Shown: one piece after another, positions 18,794 to 27,283 of the stretch
Layout: each line of letters opens with the position of its first letter
How positions within the stretch are numbered: position 1 is the stretch's first letter
Source of the DNA: Actimicrobium sp047621665
Lineage (GTDB): Bacteria; Pseudomonadota; Gammaproteobacteria; Burkholderiales; Burkholderiaceae_D
Length of the DNA stretch: 64,000 nucleotides
Assembly (NCBI GenBank): GCA_047621665.1
Contig: JBLHMB010000008.1
Coordinates: 1 to 64,000, forward strand
Direction: 5' to 3'
Notes under the pieces: generated by a model
Seen by the model: the letters and a program-made list of their open reading frames with translations, nothing else
Databases searched by the model: none
What the model was told of the DNA's origin: nothing
Position numbers and translations under genes: made by a program

Positions 18794-20812
18794 TCATTCC
18801 CGCGCCCGTTGCGCGTTTTGTTCCCGCCAGGCAGCGCCGGCGGCATTGGCCGCCATCGGCTTGAAGAAGTGGTAACCCTGTATGAAATCGACGTTCATTT
18901 CCCGCAGCAGATGGACTTCGGCGGCTGTTTCGGCACCTTCGGCCACCACGTCCATGCCCAGCGTGTGCGCCAGCATCATGATCACTGCGGCGATCTGGCG
19001 CTTATCCTCCTGGTAATCCATCTGGCTGACAAAGGCGCGGTCGATTTTCAAGGTGTCGATAGGCAGGCGCCGTAATTGGCTGAGCGACGAGTAGCCGGTG
19101 CCGAAATCATCGAGAGCCAGTTTGACGTTGAGGTTCTTTAACTGCTGAAAAATAACCAGTGCGTGCTCGGGGTCGGTCATGACCATGCTCTCGGTGAGCT
19201 CCAGTTTCAGAGTGCCTGCGAGGATCCCGGTCTCGCTCAGAGTCTGTTCGACCAGTGCGACCAGGCCCATACCGGACAGTTGTCTGGCTGACAGATTGAC
19301 GCTCATGGTCATCGGATAATTGCTCTCGCGCTGCCAGACGCTTAGCTGGCGGCAGGCCTGCCCTAGCACCCAGCACCCCATCTCGCCGATCAGGCCGATC
19401 TCTTCGGCGAGTGGAATGAATTCGGCCGGGCCAACCGCGCCGTACACCGGATGATTCCAGCGCAGCAGCGCCTCGAACCCGCGGATGATGCCGTCGCGGG
19501 GAGTGACAATGGGTTGGTAAGCCAGCCATAACTGGCCTCGCTCCTGCGCCTGACGCAGTTCCAATTCAAGCTGGAGGCGGCGTTGGGCTTTTTCTTGCAT
19601 CGCGGCGTCGAACATGACCCAGCGCGACCGGCCCTGCTGCTTGGCATGGTACATGGCGATATCCGCATCGCGCAGCATGTCCTGCATGTCGGCGTAGCCA
19701 CTCGTACTCAGTGAAATGCCGATGCTGGCCGTGACGATGACCTGCTGCTCGCCCAGCACAAAGGCGTCGGCCATGGCCTTCATGAGCCGTTCCGCTACGC
19801 GCACGGGGACTTGTTCGTCGGAGATGTTGTCGAGCAAGATGGTGAATTCGTCGCCGCCCATGCGCGCGAGGAGATCGTTATCACGGTTGTCGTCGCCGCG
19901 CGAGACCATGTCGGTCTGGCGCAGCGATGCGCTCAAGCGTTTGGCGGTGGCGATGATCAGCTGGTCGCCGGCCTGGTGGCCCAGTCCATCGTTGATATGC
20001 TTGAAGCGGTCCAGGTCGATGAACAGCACACTGAACTGATAGCCCGGGATGCGTCGCGCGCGCAGTTGGGCCTGCTCAAGCCGGTCGAGGAACAGCTTGC
20101 GGTTTCCCAGTTGGGTCAGCGGATCGTGCAGCGCGTCGTGCATCAGCCTGTTCCTGGTGCGCTTGCGCTCGACCACGCGCCCGAGCTGGATGCCGATCTG
20201 GGCCATCAGACGCAGCAGCGCTTCATCGGGAGCCTGGTATTTCATGCTGAAGAATTCCAGCACTGCCACCACTTCAATGCCGATCATGACCGGAAACGCA
20301 AACAACGAGTGCAGACCTGCGCGGTGCGCTTCCGGCAGCCGCGGGTAGATGCCGGCGTCCGGACTGCCGACGTTGATCCAGGCTGGCGCGCGACTTGCGC
20401 ACACCTTGCCCGGTAGCTCGGTGCCGGTTCCGAATAGCATCGATCCGGTCATTGCCCGCAATGCGTCGTAGCGGCCGCAACTCTCGTCATGCCAGACGGC
20501 GGTGGAGTAGAGCGCAGAGTCGATACTGCCATCGACCAGCAGTAAGTGGCCCAGCAGCCAGTCGGCGAACTTGCATAATGCAGTGACGGCGTGCTGCATT
20601 GCCTCTTCCACGCTGCCGGCCCCATTTGCTGCTGTGGCTATCGTTTCAAGCAGGGCAATTTCCTGCTGCCGCTGGAACAGATCGCGCAGACCGCGTTCGG
20701 CGATCACCTCCGCTTCCTGGCGCGCAGCGGTTTCCCGACGCAGGCGCCGGTTCAGGCGCGCAATCTCGGCGTCGGTACCTGGCTCCACCGCGTTATGAAC
20801 GGATGTGGACAT
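18794..20812 (-). CDS. GAF-GGDEF-EAL diguanylate cyclase/phosphodiesterase, H-NOX partner
   Basis: This 672-residue cytoplasmic protein makes or breaks cyclic di-GMP. It has an N-terminal coiled coil (about 15-45), a GAF-like domain (about 50-215), a GGDEF domain with intact MGGDEF, and an EAL domain with intact FEALLRW, plus DDFGTGYSS and LKIDRAFV. Both activities therefore look possible. The ATG at 20812 lies inside the end of the H-NOX gene, giving a 20-base overlap and likely translational coupling. In such pairs the H-NOX protein usually tunes the enzyme according to nitric oxide. Confidence 0.93.
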   Translation of the reverse strand: MSTSVHNAVEPGTDAEIARLNRRLRRETAARQEAEVIAERGLRDLFQRQQEIALLETIATAANGAGSVEEAMQHAVTALCKFADWLLGHLLLVDGSIDSALYSTAVWHDESCGRYDALRAMTGSMLFGTGTELPGKVCASRAPAWINVGSPDAGIYPRLPEAHRAGLHSLFAFPVMIGIEVVAVLEFFSMKYQAPDEALLRLMAQIGIQLGRVVERKRTRNRLMHDALHDPLTQLGNRKLFLDRLEQAQLRARRIPGYQFSVLFIDLDRFKHINDGLGHQAGDQLIIATAKRLSASLRQTDMVSRGDDNRDNDLLARMGGDEFTILLDNISDEQVPVRVAERLMKAMADAFVLGEQQVIVTASIGISLSTSGYADMQDMLRDADIAMYHAKQQGRSRWVMFDAAMQEKAQRRLQLELELRQAQERGQLWLAYQPIVTPRDGIIRGFEALLRWNHPVYGAVGPAEFIPLAEEIGLIGEMGCWVLGQACRQLSVWQRESNYPMTMSVNLSARQLSGMGLVALVEQTLSETGILAGTLKLELTESMVMTDPEHALVIFQQLKNLNVKLALDDFGTGYSSLSQLRRLPIDTLKIDRAFVSQMDYQEDKRQIAAVIMMLAHTLGMDVVAEGAETAAEVHLLREMNVDFIQGYHFFKPMAANAAGAAWREQNAQRARE

Positions 20813-21332
20813 GAAGCAAACACTTCGAAGCACCTTCGTGCATGCACTGCAGCTGTGTGATGTCGGCCTGCTCATGGAAGTGTCCGGCGGCACCCAGCAT
20901 GAAACCCTCCGCCAGGGCGCACAATTTTCGCGGAGAGCTGTAGCCGATGACAAGATCGCCTTCGTCGCTCACACCGAAATCAAATACTGGCGTGATTGCC
21001 CCCGGATACAACTTGTGCACTTCGGGATGGACAATGCTATTGAGGGCGAGCAGAAGGCTGCGCGTATCGGTATGGTCGCGAAAAAACTCGGGATAACGGG
21101 CGATCAGTAACGGCATGGCGCGCTGGCCGAACCAGCGCAGGATGTCCTGTGCGGGCAGATTCAATGCTTTTGATGCCACCGTGACCAGTTTGGTGACTTC
21201 CTCGTCAGGGTAGTTGCCGAGGGACGTGTAGGCTCCCGTCAGATTCGCGTCATCCAGCAGCTTGTCCCAGGTTGCTTCGCCGAACTCCTTGCTGACGGTT
21301 TCCTCGAGAAGGTTGAAAACAATCCCTTTCAT
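20793..21332 (-). CDS. H-NOX heme nitric oxide/oxygen sensor
   Basis: This 179-residue stand-alone heme sensor matches the H-NOX (HNOB) family. His102 in NSIVHPEVHKLYPG is the expected proximal heme ligand, and the YxSxR heme-propionate motif appears as Tyr131, Ser133 and Arg135. Length is normal. In facultative aerobic proteobacteria these proteins bind nitric oxide and control a cognate kinase or cyclic di-GMP enzyme. Here the GGDEF-EAL gene overlaps its 3' end, so the two most likely form one signalling unit. Confidence 0.94.
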   Translation of the reverse strand: MKGIVFNLLEETVSKEFGEATWDKLLDDANLTGAYTSLGNYPDEEVTKLVTVASKALNLPAQDILRWFGQRAMPLLIARYPEFFRDHTDTRSLLLALNSIVHPEVHKLYPGAITPVFDFGVSDEGDLVIGYSSPRKLCALAEGFMLGAAGHFHEQADITQLQCMHEGASKCLLHVHIRS

Positions 21333-21469
21333 TGGTTACTCCAAAATAGTTACCGAAAGGCAAATATACGCTATTCTCAAAAGAAGTTTTTTTCACGTGG
21401 GTCAAGACGTGTTGTAGGGCTGCGTACGGTTCCCGCGTCGGGTAATGCACGATCGTTGCTATCCTCCGG

Positions 21470-22345
21470 CTACTGCTGTGTTCCACCCGTCCCGTCCTGA
21501 GCCAGCGCCTGCAACACCACCGGTTCGGTTCCGTTTGATAATTCTTGTGGCACTGGAACCCGCACCGGTTTGCCGCGCATGGTGGTGTGGCTCAGCACGT
21601 TACCGATGACTTCGGGAGCGGCGTCCCAGACCGGGTTATCGATGCCGTCGAAGACGCTTTTTAATTGCTGGCCCCAGGTGTCACGGATCATACGGAAGTA
21701 TTGGTTTTTTTCATCAATGGCAACGAAGCGGGTAACGGCGAGGCGATCGGCTTCGTAGACCAGCAAGTCGAGCGGCAAACCGACCGAGATGTTCGAGCGC
21801 AGCGTCGAATCCATCGAAATCAGTGCGCATTTAGCGGCTTCGTCGAGTGAGGTGTCAAGGCTGACCACGCGGTCGATGATCGGCTTGCCGTACTTGGCTT
21901 CGCCGATCTGCAGATAGACGCTTTCATCCAGGGATTCGATAAAGTTGCCGGCGCTGTAAATCTGGAACAGCCGGCAGCGTTCGCCCTTGATCTGGCCGCC
22001 GAAAATCATGCTGGCGTTAAACGAGATACCGAATTTGTCGAGTGCTTGCGAGTCGCGCTCATGCACGGTGCGGATGGCATCGCCCAGGATCTGGGCCGCT
22101 TCGAACATCGACGTGGCAGTCCAGAGCGTATGGCCGGCCTTGTTCTTGTGGTCGGTCAGCAGTTGCCGCACCGATTGCGAGATGGCCAGATTGCCGGCAG
22201 TCATCATGACCATCATCCGGTCGCCGGGAATCTCGAACACGCTCATTTTGCGAAACGTGCCGACATGGTCGACGCCGGCATTGGTGCGCGAGTCAGAGAG
22301 GAAAACCAAGCCTGCGTTGAGACGCATGGCAACGCAATAAGTCAT
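21470..22345 (-). CDS. Anbu proteasome-like peptidase (HslV/20S fold)
   Basis: This 291-residue protein belongs to the Anbu group, a bacterial relative of HslV and the 20S proteasome beta subunit. It starts MTYCVAMRL, which places a potential nucleophile Thr at position 2, with Asp18 and Lys33 in the usual triad positions (FLSDSRTNAG, TFRKMSVF). Its operon partners, alpha-E and ATP-grasp genes, lie upstream on the same strand. Comparative genomics has proposed that this set attaches and removes peptide tags. A hairpin separates it from the alpha-E gene, so it may have its own promoter. Confidence 0.9.
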   Translation of the reverse strand: MTYCVAMRLNAGLVFLSDSRTNAGVDHVGTFRKMSVFEIPGDRMMVMMTAGNLAISQSVRQLLTDHKNKAGHTLWTATSMFEAAQILGDAIRTVHERDSQALDKFGISFNASMIFGGQIKGERCRLFQIYSAGNFIESLDESVYLQIGEAKYGKPIIDRVVSLDTSLDEAAKCALISMDSTLRSNISVGLPLDLLVYEADRLAVTRFVAIDEKNQYFRMIRDTWGQQLKSVFDGIDNPVWDAAPEVIGNVLSHTTMRGKPVRVPVPQELSNGTEPVVLQALAQDGTGGTQQ

Positions 22346-22424
22346 CGGGTGGCCCTGTAAAAATCAAGTAAACGATTCTACCGAATGTTATACAAAATTT
22401 CCTACGGGAATTTAACCGACGGCC

Positions 22425-22458
22425 TTCGTCCTGCACCGGGAACATCGGGCAGGACGAA
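22425..22458 (-). terminator. hairpin after alpha-E gene
   Basis: TTCGTCCTGC and GCAGGACGAA form a perfect 10-base-pair stem with a 14-base loop, 10 bases past the alpha-E stop codon. On the transcribed strand it is followed by an A/T-rich stretch but no T run. It could partly uncouple the Anbu gene from the upstream pair. Confidence 0.5.
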
Positions 22459-22467
22459 TAGTCCCGT

Positions 22468-23418
22468 TCAGGCTGCCAGCGGCACCAGAAAGTCGCGGCT
22501 GACGCGGGCGCCGAGGTCACCGATCCGCTCGAGGAATCCGGTCAGATAGTTGTCCAGACCAGCGGCCTGGATATCGGCAATCCGGCCATATTGCAACTCG
22601 GACTGGATGATGCCGGCCAGTCGTTCGGTTTCCCTCGATGAATCGGTTCCGACATAGCGCAGGTTGCTGACCAGCTCAGTCATGCAGGCTAGCAGCGAAC
22701 GTGGCATGTTCTCGCGCAGGATCAACAACTCGGCCACGCGCGCCGGAGTGATGACGTCGCGGTAGACTTTGCGGTAAATCTCGAAAGCCGAGACCGAGCG
22801 CAGCAGCGCGGCCCAGTAATAAAAGTCGATCTGCTGTTCGTGCGGTTGCGGCTGGTTCGGGCCGGTGCCATGGAATTTCACATCGAGGATACGGGCCGTG
22901 TTGTCGGCCCGTTCGAGGAACGTGCCGATGCGGATGAAGTAGAACGCTTCATCCTTGAGCGTCGTGCCGATAGTGACACCGCGCGACAGGTGCGAGCGGT
23001 ATTTGACCCACTCGAACAGCTTGATCGGATCTTCTTCCAGTTCGCCGTCGCGCAATTTTCCCTGCAACTCGAGCCAGGTGGCGTTGTGGGTTTCCCAGAC
23101 TTCGGTGGTCAGCGTACCGCGCACGGCGCGGGCATTTTCGCGCGCCCGTTTCATGCAGGAGGCGATCGAGGATGGATTACTCATGTCCTTGACCATAAAA
23201 TTAAGTACATCCTTGGGCGTGAGCTTCGGATATTTTTGGTCGAACAACTCCTGCAGTTCCGAGATTTCAAGCAGGGCGCGCCAGCCGCGCATGGCCGCTT
23301 CCTTCGATTGCGGCAGCAAGCCGGTCTCGGTATTGACGTCGAGCATGCGGGCGGTATTTTCGGCGCGTTCGGTATAACGGGCCATCCAGAACAAGTGGTC
23401 AGCGGTGCGGCTTAGCAT
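22468..23418 (-). CDS. alpha-E domain protein (DUF403)
   Basis: This 316-residue helical protein starts with the typical MLSRTADHLFWMARYTERAEN and belongs to the alpha-E family. Members are nearly always next to a circularly permuted ATP-grasp gene, as here, where its ATG starts one base after that gene's stop codon (TGAcATG). The function is unknown; a role with the ATP-grasp ligase in a peptide-modification pathway has been predicted from context. Confidence 0.9.
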   Translation of the reverse strand: MLSRTADHLFWMARYTERAENTARMLDVNTETGLLPQSKEAAMRGWRALLEISELQELFDQKYPKLTPKDVLNFMVKDMSNPSSIASCMKRARENARAVRGTLTTEVWETHNATWLELQGKLRDGELEEDPIKLFEWVKYRSHLSRGVTIGTTLKDEAFYFIRIGTFLERADNTARILDVKFHGTGPNQPQPHEQQIDFYYWAALLRSVSAFEIYRKVYRDVITPARVAELLILRENMPRSLLACMTELVSNLRYVGTDSSRETERLAGIIQSELQYGRIADIQAAGLDNYLTGFLERIGDLGARVSRDFLVPLAA

Positions 23419-23419
23419 G

Positions 23420-24847
23420 TCATTTCTCCAGAATCCAGGTGTCTTTGGTGCCGCCGCCCTGGGAGGAATTGACTACCAGGGAGCCTTCTTTGAGGGCCAC
23501 GCGCGTGAGACCGCCGGGCACCATTGAGACGGTTTTTCCGGACAATACGAACGGACGCAGGTCGATGTGGCGCGGCGCGATGCCGGACTTAACGTAAGTC
23601 GGGCAGGCCGACAGGGCCAGCGTGGGCTGCGCAATATAGCCTTCGGGCTTGGCGATCAGGCGAGCGCGGAAATCCTCGATCTCGGCTTGCGTAGCGGCCG
23701 GGCCGACCAGCATGCCGTAACCGCCGGCACCGTGGACTTCCTTGACCACCAGTTCGGGCAGATGGGCTAGCGTGTAAGCGAGGTCTTCTTTTTTTCTGCA
23801 CTGGAAGGTCGGCACGTTGTTGAGGATCGGTTCTTCGCTCAGGTAGAAGCGCACCATGTCCGGCACAAACGGATAGATCGACTTGTCGTCGGCGACGCCG
23901 GTGCCGATTGCGTTGGCCAGCGTGACGCCGCCTTCGCGATAGGCTTCGAGCAAGCCCGGTACGCCTAGCGCCGAGTCGGGCCGGAAGGCCTTCGGATCGA
24001 GGAAGTCGTCATCAAGGCGGCGATAAATCACGTCGACCCGTTGCGGCCCGCGCGTGGTGCGCATGTAGACCAGACTCTCGTCGACGAACATGTCCTTGCC
24101 TTCGACGAGTTCGACACCCATTTGCTGGGCCAGGAACGCATGTTCGAAATAAGCCGAGTTGTACATCCCCGGCGACATCACCACCACGGTCGGGTCGATT
24201 ACACCGACCGGTGCCACCGAGCGCAGATTGTCGAGCAACATGTCGGGGTAATGCGCTACCGGCGCGATCTGGTGACGCACGAACAAATCAGGGAACAGCC
24301 GCATCATCATCTTGCGGTTTTCCAGCATGTACGACACGCCGGACGGTACCCGCAGATTATCTTCGAGCACATAGAATTCGCCGGCTCCGGCGCGCACGAT
24401 ATCGACGCCGGCGATGTGGGCATAGATGTCGTTGACCACCGAGACGTTTTGCATCTCCGGCCGGTACTGGGCGTTCTTGTAAATCTGCTCGGCCGGGATC
24501 ACGCCGGCCTTGATGATGTTCTGGTCGTGATAAATATCGTGCAGAAACATGTTGAGCGCTTTGACACGCTGCACCAGTCCGGTCTCGAGATGGGCCCATT
24601 CGGCGGCGGTGATGATGCGCGGAATGATATCGAACGGAATCAGTCGCTCGGTACCCGCCTCGTCGTCGCCGTCGTCGCCGTATACGGCAAACGTGATGCC
24701 GACACGGCGGAAAATCAGGTCGGCTTCGGCTTGCTTGCGGGCGATGATTGTGGCGGGCTGCTCTGTGAGCCAGTTCTGGAACTCTTGATAGTGCTCTCGT
24801 ACGCCTGTGGCATCACTGGAATACATCTCATCGAAAAAATTCGCCAT
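23420..24847 (-). CDS. circularly permuted ATP-grasp protein
   Basis: This 475-residue protein is a predicted ATP-dependent amide ligase of the circularly permuted ATP-grasp type (former DUF404/407). Recognisable parts include VYRRLDDDFLDP, GTGVADDKSIYPFVP and the ATP-binding loop VVKEVHGAGGYGMLVGP. The ATG at 24847 gives MANFFDEMYSS, the usual start, and has a purine-rich site upstream; a longer frame from 24922 is unlikely. It is the first gene of the Anbu cluster. The transglutaminase-like gene often found in this cluster is not here. Confidence 0.9.
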   Translation of the reverse strand: MANFFDEMYSSDATGVREHYQEFQNWLTEQPATIIARKQAEADLIFRRVGITFAVYGDDGDDEAGTERLIPFDIIPRIITAAEWAHLETGLVQRVKALNMFLHDIYHDQNIIKAGVIPAEQIYKNAQYRPEMQNVSVVNDIYAHIAGVDIVRAGAGEFYVLEDNLRVPSGVSYMLENRKMMMRLFPDLFVRHQIAPVAHYPDMLLDNLRSVAPVGVIDPTVVVMSPGMYNSAYFEHAFLAQQMGVELVEGKDMFVDESLVYMRTTRGPQRVDVIYRRLDDDFLDPKAFRPDSALGVPGLLEAYREGGVTLANAIGTGVADDKSIYPFVPDMVRFYLSEEPILNNVPTFQCRKKEDLAYTLAHLPELVVKEVHGAGGYGMLVGPAATQAEIEDFRARLIAKPEGYIAQPTLALSACPTYVKSGIAPRHIDLRPFVLSGKTVSMVPGGLTRVALKEGSLVVNSSQGGGTKDTWILEK

Positions 24848-24972
24848 GCTTTCGTCCCATTGCAGTTTTTCTGATGACGCTGCGACGCGATGCGTGCAGC
24901 GGGCTGTGTGACAGAGTATCAAGAAATGTGCCAGCCGACACGACGATTCGCTCGCCTAAGCGACCGAGGTCA

Positions 24973-27012
24973 CTATTGCGGTTTTCGCAAGTGATCGATC
25001 AGTGCGAGCGTGTGCTGATCCGGTGCCGGTGTCAGCAGGCTGACGACGACCAGCGCAAGAAAGCCGGCCGGTACGCCAAAGATGCCGGCTGATATTGGTG
25101 CAATCTGGAACCACTGCCCCGCCACGGACCCGCCGAGCGCCGGATAGGTGCGCAGCATGTAAATCACGCACACCAGCAGTCCGGCCAGCATGCCGGCGAT
25201 TGCGCCGGGCTGATTCGCGCGTTTCCAGAAGACGCCGAGTGCCAGTGCCGGGAACAGCATCGAGGCCGCCAGTGAAAATGCTGCACCGACCATCGACAGA
25301 ATGTTGCCAGGCTTGAGCGAGGCGACGTAGGCGGCCACCAGGGCCACCACCAGCAACAGCAGCTTCGAAATGGTCACCCGTTTCTGGGTCGAGGCGGTCG
25401 GGTCGATTTTTTTGTAGTAGACGTCATGTGAGAGCGCGCTGGCAATCGTCAGCAGCAAGCCATCGGCGGTCGACAGGGCGGCTGCCAGCCCGCCGGCGGC
25501 GATCAGCCCCGAAATCACGTAAGGCAGACCGGCGATTTCCGGCGTGGCCAGCACCACGATATCGCCATCCAGCACGACCTCGGCCAGTTGCACGATACCG
25601 TCGTGGTTGATGTCGACGATGCTCACCAGTGGATGGAGTTTGTCGAGGTTGGCCCAGTACGAGACCCAGCCGGGCAAGTGCGAGAACTCGGAGCCGACCA
25701 GCGTGCTGTAGATGTCGAGCTTGACCAGTACCGCCAGCGCCGGAATCGTGATGTAGAGCAGCATGATGAAAAACAGCGTCCAGAACACCGACTTGCGGGC
25801 CTGATGCACGGACGGCGTCGTATAAAAGCGCACCAGCACATGCGGCAGCGCCGCCGTCCCCATCATCAGGCACAGCACCAGTGCCAGGAAGTTGTTGCGC
25901 TTGGCGTCGGATGCCGCGGCGTCGGCTGCCGGGAATGGTGTCGCGTGCGGCAGTATCGGCGCGGCGCGGGCCAGGTAATTGTTGCGCGACCCGGTCCACA
26001 GGCGCTGCGCTTCGCCGCTATCTTTCGGATACGCTGCCAGCATCCGGCTGGCGCTGCGGATGTCGATCAGTGTGGCGTTATCGCGCTTGAGCTGTTCGAC
26101 CCGGCGCCTGGCATCGAGCAAGCCTTCCGACCACGATCCCGGCAGTTTCCCGAGCCGCACATCGAGTTCGGCGGCGCGCTGCCGGAACACGTCGCGCACC
26201 TGCTGCTCCTTCGGATCGGCATTAAGGATTTTTTCGCGCTCGCTCAGAGCTGACAGCGCGGTCCCGTACGCCACCTGAGGCACCGGCACGCTGGTGTGCT
26301 TGACCGACATCCAGACCACCGGAAGCATGTAGGCAATGAGCATGATCAGGTACTGCGCGACCTGGGTCCAGGTCACCGCACGCATGCCACCGAGGAATGA
26401 GCAGACCAGAATACTGGCCAGTCCGAGAAAAATTCCGACCGAGAAATCGACTCCGGTAAAGCGGGATGTAATGAGCCCGACACCGTAAATCTGCGCGACC
26501 ACGTACGTGAACGACACAATCACCGTGGCGAACACGGACAGCGTGCGCACCATGTCATTACCGTAGCGGCCACCGTAGCGCGCGGCCAGATAGTCGGGCA
26601 CCGTGTAATGGCCGAACTTGCGCAGGTACGGTGCCACCAGTAACGCCACCAGCACGAAGCCGCCGGTCCAGCCCATCACGTACGCCAGCCCATCGAAACC
26701 TTGCAGGTAAAGACCGCCGGCCAGACTCAGGAAACTGGCCGCCGACATCCAGTCGGCTGCGGTCGCCATGCCATTGAAGATGGCCGGCACGCGCCGTCCT
26801 GCGACGTAGTATTCGGAGACATCCGCCGTGCGGCTGATGACGCCGATACCGGCGTACATGACAATGGTGGCGAACAGGAACAGGTAACCGATCCAGATGC
26901 GCGGCATGCCTTCCTTTTCGAGGATTGCCAGGGTCAGTAAAAAGAGCACGAAGCAGACGGTAAACCACGCGTAGTAGGTTTTCAGGCGACTGGCGAACAG
27001 CTTGTCACGCAT
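24973..27012 (-). CDS. sodium:solute symporter, VC_2705-like
   Basis: This 679-residue membrane transporter of the SSS family has about 13 hydrophobic segments. N-terminal motifs are YYVAGRRVPAIFNGMATAADWMS; sodium-site-like segments include ALSTADGLLLTIASALSHD. It has a large extra loop, about residues 260-380, of charged character. A second soluble loop carries DINHDGIVQLAE, an EF-hand-like sequence. The ATG at 27012 overlaps the DUF4212 stop by 8 bases. With that small subunit it probably forms one carrier; acetate or another organic acid is a possible substrate. Confidence 0.92.
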   Translation of the reverse strand: MRDKLFASRLKTYYAWFTVCFVLFLLTLAILEKEGMPRIWIGYLFLFATIVMYAGIGVISRTADVSEYYVAGRRVPAIFNGMATAADWMSAASFLSLAGGLYLQGFDGLAYVMGWTGGFVLVALLVAPYLRKFGHYTVPDYLAARYGGRYGNDMVRTLSVFATVIVSFTYVVAQIYGVGLITSRFTGVDFSVGIFLGLASILVCSFLGGMRAVTWTQVAQYLIMLIAYMLPVVWMSVKHTSVPVPQVAYGTALSALSEREKILNADPKEQQVRDVFRQRAAELDVRLGKLPGSWSEGLLDARRRVEQLKRDNATLIDIRSASRMLAAYPKDSGEAQRLWTGSRNNYLARAAPILPHATPFPAADAAASDAKRNNFLALVLCLMMGTAALPHVLVRFYTTPSVHQARKSVFWTLFFIMLLYITIPALAVLVKLDIYSTLVGSEFSHLPGWVSYWANLDKLHPLVSIVDINHDGIVQLAEVVLDGDIVVLATPEIAGLPYVISGLIAAGGLAAALSTADGLLLTIASALSHDVYYKKIDPTASTQKRVTISKLLLLVVALVAAYVASLKPGNILSMVGAAFSLAASMLFPALALGVFWKRANQPGAIAGMLAGLLVCVIYMLRTYPALGGSVAGQWFQIAPISAGIFGVPAGFLALVVVSLLTPAPDQHTLALIDHLRKPQ

Positions 27013-27283
27013 CGTCTTGCTCCGGCTCATAGCGGAGATCCAGGGACCGCATGCGCCACGCGTAAGCGCCGACCATGGCGACATAGATCAGCGTTGCGCC
27101 TTGCGCGGCCATGTAAAAGGAGAGCGGCCAGCCAAACAGGACCAGCCTATCGAGTTCGCGTGCAAACCAGATGATTACGACCGTGATGACGAACCAGCCG
27201 GCCAGCAATTGCAGCGACAAGCGCCGGGTCAGTCGCCAGTGAGCAGCGGCGTCGAGCGGTGCACCGGGCAGGAATTCACGCAT
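27005..27283 (-). CDS. DUF4212 small symporter subunit
   Basis: This 92-residue protein has two membrane helices (LLAGWFVITVVIIWFA and FYMAAQGATLIYVAMVGAY), the pattern of the small partner of SSS symporters. It overlaps the symporter gene by 8 bases and shares one base with the histidine kinase stop codon upstream, so all are translated from one message. Confidence 0.9.
   Translation of the reverse strand: MREFLPGAPLDAAAHWRLTRRLSLQLLAGWFVITVVIIWFARELDRLVLFGWPLSFYMAAQGATLIYVAMVGAYAWRMRSLDLRYEPEQDDA

Noticed and set aside
20813..20953. Longer N-terminus for the GGDEF-EAL protein
   Set aside because: The extra residues are an out-of-frame reading of the H-NOX gene; the ATG at 20812 starts the coiled coil.
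24848..24922. Longer N-terminus for the ATP-grasp protein
   Set aside because: MANFFDEMYSS at 24847 is the usual family start and the extra residues show no conservation pattern.
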